From Trebonia sp963822615 (lineage in GTDB: Bacteria; Actinomycetota; Actinomycetes; Streptosporangiales; Streptosporangiaceae), in the NCBI GenBank assembly GCA_963822615.1, contig CAWGIM010000027.1, forward strand, positions 16,738-80,737: a DNA stretch of 64,000 bases. Direction: 5' to 3'. Positions 1-8,440 of this stretch are shown piece after piece. A model generated the notes under the pieces. That model did no database searches. It saw only the letters and a list, made by a program, of their open reading frames with translations, and was not told the DNA's origin. Each line of letters starts with the position of its first letter. Positions within the stretch are counted from its first letter, which is position 1. A program made the translations under genes and the position numbers.

Positions 1-739
1 CGGTGGCGGTGGAACCGGAGGCGGCGTCGATCACCACCTGCACGCCGTCGCCGGTGAGCTCGCGGATGCGCTCGACCGGGTCGGCCGCGGCGATGTCGAT
101 CGCCTCCTCCACCCCCAGCTTGCGGGCCGCCTGGAGCCGGATCGCGTCCCCCGGGGTGCCGGTGATGAAGATGCGCTCGGCTCCGGCCGCGCGGGCGGCG
201 ACGATCGAGGCCAGGCCGAGGTGACCGGGGCCGAGGATGGCGACCGAGTCGCCCGGCTTGACCGCGGTCGCCCAGCGGACGGCGATCGCGAGCGGTTCCC
301 ACACGGTCAGCTCGGCGGCCGGGAGGTCCTCCGGCAGCGGCTCGACCAGGGTTTCCGGCAGCAGCTCCATGTAGTCGGCGAACCCGCCGGACAGGCCGGA
401 GCGCTCGTCGACCGCGTAGTCGTGGCCGTAGACGCGGATGCCGCCGGGCAGCGGCACCGACTCCCGCACGGCCACCCGCTGTCCTTCGCTGACGCCCCAG
501 CGGTTGCCGTCGCCCAGGGCGTGGATGCGCCCGACGATCTCGTGGCCGGCGATCGACGGGTAGGCGCCGCCCCACGGGGTGTGCACGATGCCGTGCAGGT
601 GGTCGACGTCGCTGTGGCACATGCCGGACGCTTCTACCCGCAGCACCGCGCCGCCCGGCGGCGGGTCGGGCACCGGCAGCTCGCGTAGCTCCCAGGTGCC
701 GTCGCCGGGCATGACCAGCGCCCTGCTCATCCGGGTCAT
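1..739 (-). CDS. Zinc-dependent alcohol dehydrogenase, 3' end cut by window edge
   Basis: Medium-chain dehydrogenase/reductase oxidising an alcohol with NAD(P). About 245 N-terminal residues are visible and the frame is open at the left edge. Seen: the catalytic-zinc motif MCHSD near residue 37, GHE near residue 63 and a Rossmann turn GPGHLGLA around residue 175. The four-cysteine structural zinc lobe is absent; the region after GHE has a glycine-rich stretch instead. The ATG at 739 follows AGGGAAG. This is the last visible gene of a coupled minus-strand operon starting at 5522. It probably oxidises an alcohol made earlier in the same pathway; the substrate is unknown. Confidence 0.88.
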   Translation of the reverse strand, partial: MTRMSRALVMPGDGTWELRELPVPDPPPGGAVLRVEASGMCHSDVDHLHGIVHTPWGGAYPSIAGHEIVGRIHALGDGNRWGVSEGQRVAVRESVPLPGGIRVYGHDYAVDERSGLSGGFADYMELLPETLVEPLPEDLPAAELTVWEPLAIAVRWATAVKPGDSVAILGPGHLGLASIVAARAAGAERIFITGTPGDAIRLQAARKLGVEEAIDIAAADPVERIRELTGDGVQVVIDAASGSTAT

Positions 740-1577
740 CTGCTTCCCTTTCGCGTCGTTGCTGAAGGCCGGCCGCGGCCAGCATCACCTCAGCGGCGGC
801 GACGCCGCGCCGGATGACTGGCTCATAGCCCTCGCGGTTGCCCAGCGGCCCGACCAGCTCCAGCTCCAGCGGGCCCGCGTAGCCGGTGTCCTTGATGTCG
901 GCCAGGATCCGCGCCAGCGCCAGCTCCCCCTCGCCGAACGGCACCCGGCCGCCCGACGGCGGATCGTCCGGACGGCCCACGGTGCCGATTTCGACGTCGG
1001 TGAGCTGCACCAGGTCGATGTGCGGGGCCGCCCGCAGCAGGGTGGCGCGCAGGTCCCGCTCCATCCAGAAGTTGCCGATGTCAGCCACCAGCCCGAGCCC
1101 GGTCCGCTCCGCCACCAGGACCGCGTCGGCCAGGCTGTTGACGAACGACACCTCGGTCCGCCGCGACGGCTCGATCGCCAGCCGCACCCCGTGCGCGCGC
1201 GCGTAGCCGACGCTGGGCGCGGCCGCCTCCTGCAGGCGGTCGAGCAGCTCCTCCCAGCGGTCGCCGGTCGGGCGGCCCGGGGTCAGGTAGATCGACCAGC
1301 CGTCGTGCTCGGCGAGCGCGTCGACCCAGCGGCGGTGCGCCTCCTGGGTCACCGCCCAGGAGGCGGGTGCGCTCAGGTCAAACCGGGGCACGATGGCGGT
1401 GGAGACCCGCAGGCCCGCCTGGGCGAGGGCGGCGACGCCGGCCTCGACCTGGTCGCCCAGCTTGGCCCCGATCAGGCCCGCCCAGCCGAGGCCAAGGTCG
1501 CGCCACAGGGCCAGGTCCTCGTCGAAGGACCAGCGGACGGAGCTCATCGCGCTGACCGACAGCCGCGGGTGGGTCAT
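736..1577 (-). CDS. Sugar phosphate isomerase/epimerase-like TIM-barrel protein (3' end uncertain)
   Basis: About 280 residues read as a xylose-isomerase-like TIM barrel: an N-terminal MSSVRWSF segment, LAIEPSRRTEV, VADIGNFWME and VQLTDVEIGT give the spaced Glu, Asp and His/Asp metal-ligand regions of this fold, followed by a C-terminal GPLELELVG. The ATG at 1577 overlaps the stop of the upstream SDR (ATGA). The frame does not close at the expected place: it stays open through the downstream dehydrogenase to the window edge. The end given is the TGA in the ATGA at the next gene's start, which needs a one-base shift. Substrate unknown; such proteins also act on inositols and hydroxypyruvate. 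Confidence 0.7.
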
Positions 1578-2425
1578 CGCCGGTACTCCCCCGGCCCGGG
1601 CCGGCTAGCGGGCGGCCGCAGCGGCGGCGAGCTGGCCTCGGCCGCGTCGAACCCGGCCAGCAGGAGCTGGTGGCGGTCGATGACCTCCTGGCGGCCCGCC
1701 CGGTGGGGGAAGATGTGCAGCCGGTCCTCCAGGATGCCGGCGATCGTCTCCTGTGCCACCTGGTGCGGGTTCAGCAGGTTGTCCCGGTACCAGTCGGCGC
1801 TCGGCATCGGGAACGAGGTGACGCTGTCCGGGTCGGCCCGGGTGAAGCCGGGGCAGAGCACCGACACCCCGATGTCGTACTCGGCCAGCGCGGGCCGCAT
1901 CAGCTCGCTCAGCCCGGAGACGGCGAACTTGGCGGTGACGTAGGGGGCGTTGAGCAGCCGCAGGTCGGCCCGGCCGACCCCGGACATCGACGAGGTGTTG
2001 ACGATGTGGCTGCGCCCCGGCTGCTCGATCATCCCCGGCAGGAAGGCGTAGGTGCCGTTCAGCACCCCGCGCAGCTGGACGCCGAGCACCCGGTCCCAGT
2101 CGTCCTCGGTCAGCTCGGCGAACGGCCGCAGCACCGACACGCCGGCGTTGTTGCACAGCACCCGAACCTCGCCGTAGGCGGCCCGGGCGGTCTCGGCCAG
2201 CGCGTCCATGCTCGCCCGGTCGGTGACGTCGGCCGCCACCGCCAGGGCGCGGGCGCCCGGGACGGCCGCGGTCAGCTCGGCCGCGACCGCCTCGGCGGCG
2301 GCGGCGTTCAGGTCGGCCACCACGACGGCGGCGCCGCGGCGGGCGAAGGCGAGCGCCAGGCCCCGGCCGAGCAGTCCGCCGCCGCCGGTGATGACGACGC
2401 AGCCGTGGTCGAGCTGGAGCGCCAT
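1574..2425 (-). CDS. Short-chain dehydrogenase/reductase (SDR)
   Basis: A 283-residue classical SDR, an NAD(P)-dependent oxidoreductase of a hydroxyl or keto group. Seen: glycine-rich cofactor turn TGGGGLLGRG near residue 12, an acidic residue after the second strand (VVADLN, favouring NAD), CNNAG near residue 90, catalytic Ser in NTSSMSG and Tyr/Lys in YVTAK. Longer in-frame extensions upstream exist, but the ATG at 2425 lies at the normal domain start and overlaps the stop of the small gene before it (TGATG). The ATGA overlap with the next gene indicates translational coupling. Confidence 0.85.
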   Translation of the reverse strand: MALQLDHGCVVITGGGGLLGRGLALAFARRGAAVVVADLNAAAAEAVAAELTAAVPGARALAVAADVTDRASMDALAETARAAYGEVRVLCNNAGVSVLRPFAELTEDDWDRVLGVQLRGVLNGTYAFLPGMIEQPGRSHIVNTSSMSGVGRADLRLLNAPYVTAKFAVSGLSELMRPALAEYDIGVSVLCPGFTRADPDSVTSFPMPSADWYRDNLLNPHQVAQETIAGILEDRLHIFPHRAGRQEVIDRHQLLLAGFDAAEASSPPLRPPASRPGPGEYRR

Positions 2426-2649
2426 CAGGCGGGCACGCTGCCGGTGTGCACCCGGGCCAGGTGCAGGCCCTCGTCCTCGGTTGGCACCTCGATGTCCCAC
2501 TCGCCGCAGGTGCACCAGGCCCGGTAGTGGTCGCCGACCGGGATGATCGCCTGCCCGTCGTGAAAGCCGCCGCCAAGCACCGCGCCGGCGAAGAACTCCG
2601 ACGGCTTCTCCTCCAGCGCGCTCTCGCCGGCTGGTTCGTGCCCGCTCAC
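2425..2649 (-). CDS. Small CxC/HxxxH protein of unknown function
   Basis: A 74-residue protein starting at GTG 2649 inside the stop of the preceding DUF35 gene (GTGA) and ending in a TGATG overlap with the following SDR, so it is very likely translated. Its C-terminal half reads WCTCGEW, then HLARVH, which places two cysteines and two histidines where a small zinc site could form; the N-terminal half is acidic and low in features. I do not recognise the family. Its position between an acyl-CoA lyase subunit and an SDR suggests an accessory or metal-binding role in the same pathway; that is inference. Confidence 0.7.
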   Translation of the reverse strand: MSGHEPAGESALEEKPSEFFAGAVLGGGFHDGQAIIPVGDHYRAWCTCGEWDIEVPTEDEGLHLARVHTGSVPA

Positions 2650-3140
2650 TGGCTGCCCTCGGCCGCGGCCCCTGCCTCAGCCGCGACCCCCGCCCCACCC
2701 GCGACCCCCGCCCCGGCCAGCCGGAACACCGGCAGCAGCCAGCCGTCGGAGACCGGGTGGAAGTCGACCGTCAGCTCGGCCCCGATGGCGACCTGGGCCG
2801 GGTCCACCCCGATGACGTTGCTGACCAGGCGGGTGCCGGGCGCGTCGGGCAGGTCGACCACCACCGGGACCAGGGTGATGTCCGGTAGCCCGGGGAACCC
2901 GTTGACCACCGTGTAGGTGTAGACGGTGGCCCGGCCGGACAGCTCGGTCCAGTCCACCGCGGTCGACTGGCAGTGGGGGCAGAACGGGGTGGGCGGCAGC
3001 CGGAACGTGCCGCAGTCCGCGCAGCAAGGCGCCACCAGGCGGCGTTCCCGCGCGGCCTGCCAGAACGGCTCGGTGCTGGGGTCGACCGCGATCTTGACGA
3101 AGTCGGCCGGCAGTGCGGTGGCCTCGGTTGCGGTGCTCAT
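2646..3140 (-). CDS. Zn-ribbon/OB-fold (DUF35) partner of the thiolase-like protein
   Basis: A 164-residue protein with an N-terminal helix, a rubredoxin-like zinc ribbon (CCADCGTF and CPHCQS, residues about 39-58) and an OB-fold (ATVYTYTVVNGFPG onward). DUF35 proteins bind acyl-CoA and work as tight partners of thiolase-like subunits, as in the steroid side-chain retro-aldolases (ChsH2/Ltp2-type). The gene overlaps the thiolase-like gene by ATGA, as expected for subunits of one complex. The C-terminus is an Ala/Gly-rich tail (from about residue 145) that the fold does not need. No catalytic residues are assignable. Confidence 0.88.
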   Translation of the reverse strand: MSTATEATALPADFVKIAVDPSTEPFWQAARERRLVAPCCADCGTFRLPPTPFCPHCQSTAVDWTELSGRATVYTYTVVNGFPGLPDITLVPVVVDLPDAPGTRLVSNVIGVDPAQVAIGAELTVDFHPVSDGWLLPVFRLAGAGVAGGAGVAAEAGAAAEGSQ

Positions 3141-4348
3141 CGGTCACGCCCCAGGATCAGCCCGCTGTTCGGGATGGAGGAAGGGCCGCCGGTGACGAGC
3201 GCCAGCTCGGCCCCGGCGACCTGGTTGATCGCGGTGCCGCGGAGCTGCTCGACACCTTCCATGATGTGGGTGGCGCCGATGATGTAAGCCTCGGATAGCT
3301 GGCCGCCGTGGGTGTTCACCGGGACCGCGCCCGGCTTGCGCTCCGGGGTGTACCTGATCGCGCCGCTGAGCACGAACGGGCCGCCCTCGCCCTTCTCGCA
3401 GAAGCCGTAGTCTTCCAGCTGCATCAGCACCATCGGGGTGAAGTGGTCGTAGATCAGCGCCACGTCGATGTCCTGCGGGGTGATCCCGGCCCGCTGGTAG
3501 AGCCGCTCGGCGATCGGCTGGTTGCCGGAGGAAGCGAACACGGCGTCGTCCTGCATGCCGAACCAGGAGAACGCGCGGCCCCACTCGCGGGTGCCGCCGT
3601 GGGCCGCCGCGATCACCGGCACCGGCGGCTGGCGCAGGTCGCGGGCCCGGTCGATCGAGGTGGTGACGATGGCGACCGCGCCCTCGCTCTCCAGGCAGAA
3701 GTCGTACAGGCAGAGCGGGTCGGCGATCATCCGGCCGGCGTAGTACTGCTCGCGGGTGAGCGGCGTGCGGTACCGCGCCTTCGGCCGGTTCAGCGCGTTC
3801 TGCCTGGTCGACATGGCGATCTCGGCGAACGCGTCCCGTGTGGTGCCGTACTGGTGCATGTGCCGCCTGGTCAGCAGGGACATCAGGTGGCCGGGGCCGG
3901 CCAGGCCCGACGGCTGCACGAACGAGCTGATCGGGGTGACCGTCTTGGACGCGACCACGGTGCCGAGCCGGGTCCGCTGCTGCAGCGCCATCACCGTCAC
4001 CACCGCGGTGGCGTCGCCCGCGACGATCGCGGCCCGGGCCAGGCCGATGGCGCCCGCCGACCCGCCGCCGCCCCCGGTCAGCGCGGCCGAGAACTTCAGC
4101 TCGCGCATGCCCAGCGTCTCCACCAGCTCGGCCGCCTCCATCTGCTCGCCGTAGCCCGCCCGGGCCAGGGAGTAGAAGGCCAGCCCGTCGACGTCGGCAA
4201 CCGACAGGCCGGCGTCCGCGCAGGCGGCCAGGATGGCCTCGCCCGCGAGCTGGGTGATGCTCTTGTCGGCCGTCTCGCCGCGCTTGTAGTAGGGGGTCGC
4301 GCCGATGCCGGCGATGGCGACGTCGCGGGCGCCGGTGTCCGCTGCCAC
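3137..4348 (-). CDS. Thiolase-superfamily protein (lipid-transfer/aldolase type)
   Basis: A 403-residue thiolase-fold protein. The N-terminal region has IAGIGATPYY, and the conserved C-terminal motif VNTHGGQLSEAY is present, as in SCP2-type thiolases. Where an active thiolase has its nucleophilic cysteine, this protein has a glycine run (ALTGGGGGSAG, about residues 89-99), so it should not make an acyl-enzyme. Together with the adjacent DUF35 partner this fits the Ltp2-type retro-aldol lyases that cleave a beta-hydroxyacyl-CoA to a ketone and a shorter acyl-CoA. GTG start 4348, four bases after the amidohydrolase stop. The aldolase role is inferred from family and context. Confidence 0.85.
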   Translation of the reverse strand: MAADTGARDVAIAGIGATPYYKRGETADKSITQLAGEAILAACADAGLSVADVDGLAFYSLARAGYGEQMEAAELVETLGMRELKFSAALTGGGGGSAGAIGLARAAIVAGDATAVVTVMALQQRTRLGTVVASKTVTPISSFVQPSGLAGPGHLMSLLTRRHMHQYGTTRDAFAEIAMSTRQNALNRPKARYRTPLTREQYYAGRMIADPLCLYDFCLESEGAVAIVTTSIDRARDLRQPPVPVIAAAHGGTREWGRAFSWFGMQDDAVFASSGNQPIAERLYQRAGITPQDIDVALIYDHFTPMVLMQLEDYGFCEKGEGGPFVLSGAIRYTPERKPGAVPVNTHGGQLSEAYIIGATHIMEGVEQLRGTAINQVAGAELALVTGGPSSIPNSGLILGRDR

Positions 4349-4352
4349 TGGC

Positions 4353-5522
4353 TCAGGCCTCGTCTTCAGGGGCAGTGTCTTCAGAAGCGGTGTCTTCAGA
4401 AGCGGTGTCTTCAGGGGCCAGCGGCACCCGCGGGAACAGCTCTTCGAAGACGCCGCGGGTGATCCGCCGCCGGGTCTCGTCGCTCACCCCGTCGAACAGC
4501 TCCTTGAGGGTGTCCTGGGTGTGCCCGAAGGTGCCTTCCATGTGCGGGTAGTCCGACCCGAACATGACGTTCTTATAGCCCATCGCCTCGTAGGCCGCGA
4601 CCGCGCTCTCGTCGTGCTGGAAGGACGCGTAGACCTGCGTCATCAAGATCTCCTTGGGGTCGCGGGTCAGCTTGGGCCGGACCGCCATCTGGTGCTGCCG
4701 GTAGCCCTCGCGCATCCGGTCGCCCAGGAACGGGATCCAGGTCGCGCCGTTCTCGGAGATCAGCACCTTGAGGCCCGGGTAGCGGTCAAGCGCTCCCCCG
4801 GCGACCAGCTTCATCGCCGCCCGCTGGCCGGAGAACGTGGTCTCGGTGTAGTTCATCACCGCGCCGCCCGGTCCCCGGTAGGCGATGTTCGGGCTGGCTG
4901 AGGTCAGGTCGATCGGGTCGGTGCCGCTGTGGATGGCGAGCACCATGCCAGCCTGCTGGGCGGCCTGCCACAGCGGGTCCCAGTCGGCGGTATGCCAGTC
5001 AGGGGCGCTCTTGTGCGGCCGGGTCGGCAGGGACACCGCCTGGAAGCCCTGGGCGGCCGCCCACTCGAGCTCGTCCACCGCGTCCTGGACCTGCAAGGTG
5101 GACACCTGGGCGGTGACCACGTAACGGTCGGAGACGGCCACGATCTCCTCCAGCGCCCATTCGTTGCTGGCCCGCATGCAGGCGCGCAGCAGCTCGGGGG
5201 TGCGGAAGCTGGAGGACCACATGCCGAGCGAGGGGAAGATCACCTCGCCCCAGACACCCTCGTGGTCCAGGTCACCCAGCCGCAGCCGCGCGTCCCTGAT
5301 CCCCTCGGCCTTGCGGCTGTCCTCGACGAACTTGGCTGCGGCGGAGGTGGGCAGCTTGCGACGGAACGTCTGGCCGTCGAGGCGCACCGTCTCGTACTCG
5401 CCGTCGGGGTCCTTCTCGGACTTGGGGGTGAGGTCGGCTAGCCGCTTGGGCAGCCGCGACTCCCACAGGTCGTCCGGCTCGAGGAAGTGCGAGTCACCTG
5501 AATTGGTCCAGATCTTCGACAT
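4353..5522 (-). CDS. Amidohydrolase 2 family (ACMSD-like) metal-dependent hydrolase/decarboxylase
   Basis: A 389-residue TIM-barrel protein of the ACMSD/decarboxylase type. Seen: N-terminal SGDSHFLEP (metal ligands replacing the usual HxH), LAIHSGTDP near the middle and FGSDYPHMEG near the C-terminus carrying the metal/catalytic Asp and His. The family does non-oxidative decarboxylation or C-C bond hydrolysis of carboxylated ring products. ATG 5522 is preferred over an upstream in-frame start because AAGGA lies before it and the family begins here. The tail is a 15-nt tandem repeat (4366-4410) encoding about three EDTAS-like pentapeptides. First gene of the operon that ends at the window edge. 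Confidence 0.87.
   Translation of the reverse strand: MSKIWTNSGDSHFLEPDDLWESRLPKRLADLTPKSEKDPDGEYETVRLDGQTFRRKLPTSAAAKFVEDSRKAEGIRDARLRLGDLDHEGVWGEVIFPSLGMWSSSFRTPELLRACMRASNEWALEEIVAVSDRYVVTAQVSTLQVQDAVDELEWAAAQGFQAVSLPTRPHKSAPDWHTADWDPLWQAAQQAGMVLAIHSGTDPIDLTSASPNIAYRGPGGAVMNYTETTFSGQRAAMKLVAGGALDRYPGLKVLISENGATWIPFLGDRMREGYRQHQMAVRPKLTRDPKEILMTQVYASFQHDESAVAAYEAMGYKNVMFGSDYPHMEGTFGHTQDTLKELFDGVSDETRRRITRGVFEELFPRVPLAPEDTASEDTASEDTAPEDEA
4366..4410. repeat. 15-bp in-frame tandem repeat, 3 units
   Basis: Three 15-nt units (TCAGAAGCGGTGTCT, two identical and one differing at 3 positions) at the 3' end of the amidohydrolase gene. It encodes an acidic pentapeptide tail beyond the conserved fold. 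Confidence 0.85.
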
Positions 5523-5641
5523 GGCGGGTCCTTGCGGGCGCGGGCGGCGGGCGCCGCGGGTGAACGGGTCGCTGTCATCCGAGCATTTCACTTACTGATT
5601 CAACTGTCCAGAGTTTCTAAGAGTAGTTCATTATCTTTTCC

Positions 5642-5666
5642 TGGTAGCCGGGAGCCCCCGCTACCA
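5642..5666. promoter_or_regulatory. Inverted repeat upstream of the TetR gene
   Basis: TGGTAGC and GCTACCA (7-bp perfect arms, 11-nt spacer) end six bases before the TetR start codon at 5673, within the divergent promoter region shared with the amidohydrolase operon. It could be the TetR autoregulatory operator or a leader hairpin; no experiment is implied. Confidence 0.4.
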
Positions 5667-5672
5667 TGAACC

Positions 5673-6341
5673 ATGACTGCGCACGCGGAGAACACCCGGG
5701 GCCGCCGCCGCCACTCAACCGGCGAGGCAACGCGCGAGCTGCTGATGGTGACGGCCGAGCGGCTGTTCGCGATGAACGGCGTCGAGGGTGTCACGCTGCG
5801 CGAGATCCAGGCGGCGGCCGGCCAGTCGAACTCCTCGGTGATCGCCTACCACTTCGGGTCGCAGGCCGGCCTGGTGCGGGCGCTGCTGGAGTTCCGCTAC
5901 CAGTGCGTCAACGCCCGCCGGGCGGAGCTGCTGCAGGAGGCGCGCGACCGCGGGGTGGCGGGCGACCCCCGCGAGGCGGTCTGGATCATCGTCCGGCCGC
6001 TGATCGAGAGCATCAACGCGGGCGAGATGTTCGTGCCGTTCCTGGCCCGGGTGAGCGCCAACACCCGCACGTTCGCGGACTACCTGCCGTCGCCGATGTC
6101 CGACAGCGTCGTCAACACGCTACGGGAAACGGTGCCCGCCCAGCTATCCGAGCTACCCGACCGGGCCAGGGCCGGCCGCGAGGTGCAGCTCTACAACAGC
6201 GTGCTCAACCTGCTGGCCGAGCTGGCCCGGGGCCACCAGCAGATCAGCGAGGCCCAGCTCAACAACTACGTGGACGGCTGGGTGGGCATGCTGACGGCGC
6301 CGATGTCGCCTGACACCGCGGCCCTGATGAGCAAGGAATAG
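5673..6341 (+). CDS. TetR-family transcriptional regulator
   Basis: A 222-residue repressor-type regulator. Residues about 17-65 form the TetR DNA-binding domain: a first helix with AERLFAMNGVEGVTLREI, then a recognition helix region ending in the hallmark YHFGSQAGLV. The C-terminal part is a helical ligand-binding domain without further recognisable motif. It is transcribed divergently from the amidohydrolase-thiolase operon (start 5522), the usual arrangement for a local repressor of that operon responding to a substrate or CoA intermediate. ATG start at 5673; only a weak ribosome site (the leader holds the inverted repeat). Confidence 0.9.
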   Translation: MTAHAENTRGRRRHSTGEATRELLMVTAERLFAMNGVEGVTLREIQAAAGQSNSSVIAYHFGSQAGLVRALLEFRYQCVNARRAELLQEARDRGVAGDPREAVWIIVRPLIESINAGEMFVPFLARVSANTRTFADYLPSPMSDSVVNTLRETVPAQLSELPDRARAGREVQLYNSVLNLLAELARGHQQISEAQLNNYVDGWVGMLTAPMSPDTAALMSKE

Positions 6342-6351
6342 CTGGCTGGCG

Positions 6352-6903
6352 TCAGGCCCGCGGGCTGCGCTTGGCCCAGCTGTCGATACCGCTCGACTCC
6401 ATCGCGTCGTCCAGCTCGGCCGAGCTGTAGGTGATGAACTCGACCGGGTCGAACTCGATCACCACCCGGGCCGGGGTGTCGAACAGCTTCATCAGCTCGG
6501 CCCGTGCCTCGGGATCCGGCTGCCCGGTGTCCAGGTTGAGGCCGAGGCCGGTGCGGTCGAAGAACAGCGGCAGCAGCCAGTGCACCAGGTCGCGGTCGTG
6601 GTGAATGGTGGCGTGGGTCTTGGCGGTCACCATCGACCCCGGCATGCCGGTGCCCTTGCTGGTTACCACGATGGCACTGTTGGGGCGCTTGGCGAGCGCC
6701 TTCACCCGGGCCCGCTTGTCGGTGGTGTGCACCCAGAACTTGCCGTCCGACCAGACGAACGAGTGCGGCATGCCGAGCGGCCAGCCGCTTGAGTTGGTCC
6801 ACAGGACCACGCACTCGTTGGTCAGCTCGAAGAGCCGCTCCATCGCCTGCTCGGAGAGCTTGTAAGAGGAAACGTCGTCCAGGTTTCGGATTGGCTGCGT
6901 CAT
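6352..6903 (-). CDS. Pyridoxamine 5'-phosphate oxidase-like (PPOX/FDOR split-barrel) protein
   Basis: A 183-residue protein with the split beta-barrel pattern of flavin/F420-binding proteins: VVLWTNSSGWPLGMPHSFVWSDG (strand pair, split here by function), FWVHTTDKRARVKALAKRP and NSAIVVTSKG. Such proteins bind FMN, F420 or heme. The ATG at 6903 is chosen because the fold begins there; a much longer open frame upstream is non-coding. It follows the amidohydrolase gene (67 bases downstream, same strand), so it is probably co-transcribed. A reductase step on an unsaturated intermediate is possible; cofactor not determinable from sequence alone. Confidence 0.75.
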   Translation of the reverse strand: MTQPIRNLDDVSSYKLSEQAMERLFELTNECVVLWTNSSGWPLGMPHSFVWSDGKFWVHTTDKRARVKALAKRPNSAIVVTSKGTGMPGSMVTAKTHATIHHDRDLVHWLLPLFFDRTGLGLNLDTGQPDPEARAELMKLFDTPARVVIEFDPVEFITYSSAELDDAMESSGIDSWAKRSPRA

Positions 6904-6970
6904 ACCCGGAACGTAACGCCGCTGGCCGGGACCGGCTACAAACCGGTCCCGGCCAGCGGGATGAACTAGG

Positions 6971-8272
6971 TCAGCCGGCGTTGGACGGCACCGGCTCCTT
7001 GGCCAGCTTCTTGCTGGCGTCGAAGCCGGCCACCTTGGCCAGCGTGCCGCCGAGGATCGCCGCGCGGTCCTCGTCGGACACGGTGCTGTCGAAGTTCTCG
7101 ACGATGGCCTCGTAGGTGCCGTTGAAGGTGCCCTCGGCGTGCGGGTAGTCGTTGCCCCAGATGACGGTGGTGATGCCGGTGATGTGCCGGGCCTGGACCG
7201 CCACCGGGTCGTCGGCGAACTGGATGTGGAACTGCCGCCGCACGTACTCGGTCGGCTTGAGCGGGTAAGGCCACTTCTCGTTGATGTTGAAGAGGCGGCC
7301 CATGGCCGGCTGCTCGTAGGCCGACTTGCTGTCGTCCCAGAAGCCGAGCCACCAGTCGGGGTCCTGGCCGGTGCCACGGCGCCACGACTTGTCCATGAAC
7401 GCCATGTACGAGACCAGCCAGCTAGCGCCGAACTCGACCAGGTTGAACGTCAGGCCGGGGTGCCGCTCCGGGACCCCGCCGCCGATCAGGTCGGCGATGA
7501 TCTTCCCCGGGCTGGCGGAGGCGGTGTTGCCGCCGCCCATGGTGCGGCCGGCCACCATGTCATCGGTCAGGTTGCCCTTGCCCATGTTCATGGCGGTCAT
7601 CATGCCCTTGACCGTGGACCCGGTGTGCGACGCGTCTTCCTTCACCTTCACCCCGCCGGTGGCGACGTGGAAGAAGATCGGCAGGTTGTTCGCCTCGATG
7701 CAGTTCCACACCGGCTCGTACTTCTTGGACCAGTACGGCTCAGGCGGGAGCTCAGGCAGCATGATCGCGCGCAGGCCGAGCTTGACCGACCGCTCGATCT
7801 CCGCCACCGCGTCGGCCACGTTGGTCAGCGGGATCGCCGCGACCGGGCGCATCCGGTCCTTGTAGTCCAGGTAGGTCTCGGCGACCCAGGTGTTCCATGC
7901 CCGCGCGTGGGCGATGGACAGCTCGTGGTCGTCGGTGAACAGCACGAACAGCGCCAGGTTGGGGAAGAACACGGCGGCGTCGACGCCCTCCATGTCCATG
8001 TCCTGGATGATCTCGTCCGGCTTCCAGCCCGGGGTGCGGCCCTCGAAGCCCTTGAACTGGCGGTACTTGGAGACCGTCCAGCCGTCGAAGCCGATGGTGT
8101 GCAGCTTGCGGAACTCGGTGTGCCCGCCGGGTACGATCGGCTCCTCGAGGGTGAACTCCTCTTCCCACAGCGCGCGGTCGCGCATGTTGGCCGGGAGCCG
8201 GGTCTTGAACAGGTCCGGCGGCTCGATGATGTGACAGTCGCCGGAGACGAGGAACTCTTTGTACTGGGCCAT
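6971..8272 (-). CDS. Amidohydrolase 2 family (ACMSD-like) metal-dependent hydrolase
   Basis: A 433-residue homologue of the amidohydrolase at 4353-5522. Seen: SGDCHIIEPPDLF at the N-terminus, the mid-barrel FFHVATGG and WGNDYPHAEGTF near the C-terminus, all positions expected for the metal and catalytic residues. It has an insertion of about 40 residues after FFHVATGG compared with its paralogue. The ATG at 8272 follows GGGGAGG; the upstream in-frame ATG has no such site. It heads a two-gene unit with the PPOX-like gene. Probably decarboxylates or hydrolyses a different intermediate from its paralogue. Confidence 0.87.
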   Translation of the reverse strand: MAQYKEFLVSGDCHIIEPPDLFKTRLPANMRDRALWEEEFTLEEPIVPGGHTEFRKLHTIGFDGWTVSKYRQFKGFEGRTPGWKPDEIIQDMDMEGVDAAVFFPNLALFVLFTDDHELSIAHARAWNTWVAETYLDYKDRMRPVAAIPLTNVADAVAEIERSVKLGLRAIMLPELPPEPYWSKKYEPVWNCIEANNLPIFFHVATGGVKVKEDASHTGSTVKGMMTAMNMGKGNLTDDMVAGRTMGGGNTASASPGKIIADLIGGGVPERHPGLTFNLVEFGASWLVSYMAFMDKSWRRGTGQDPDWWLGFWDDSKSAYEQPAMGRLFNINEKWPYPLKPTEYVRRQFHIQFADDPVAVQARHITGITTVIWGNDYPHAEGTFNGTYEAIVENFDSTVSDEDRAAILGGTLAKVAGFDASKKLAKEPVPSNAG

Positions 8273-8440
8273 CGGCGGGCCTCCCCTTTGAGTGGATACC
8301 TGGGTACCAGATAATCGGTCTTCCATGTATCAACATAGATGGCGTCGCGGCGCCCGGTCAACGCCTGATGGCAGCTAATCAGGTGGCCCCGGCCCCGGTC
8401 AACGACGCGTGCCGGTCGGCGGAACGCGCCCCCCGCCCGG

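Noticed and set aside
8273..8440. Possible operator around TACCTGGGTACCA upstream of the second amidohydrolase
   Set aside because: Only the central GGTACC is symmetric; no second copy in the window.
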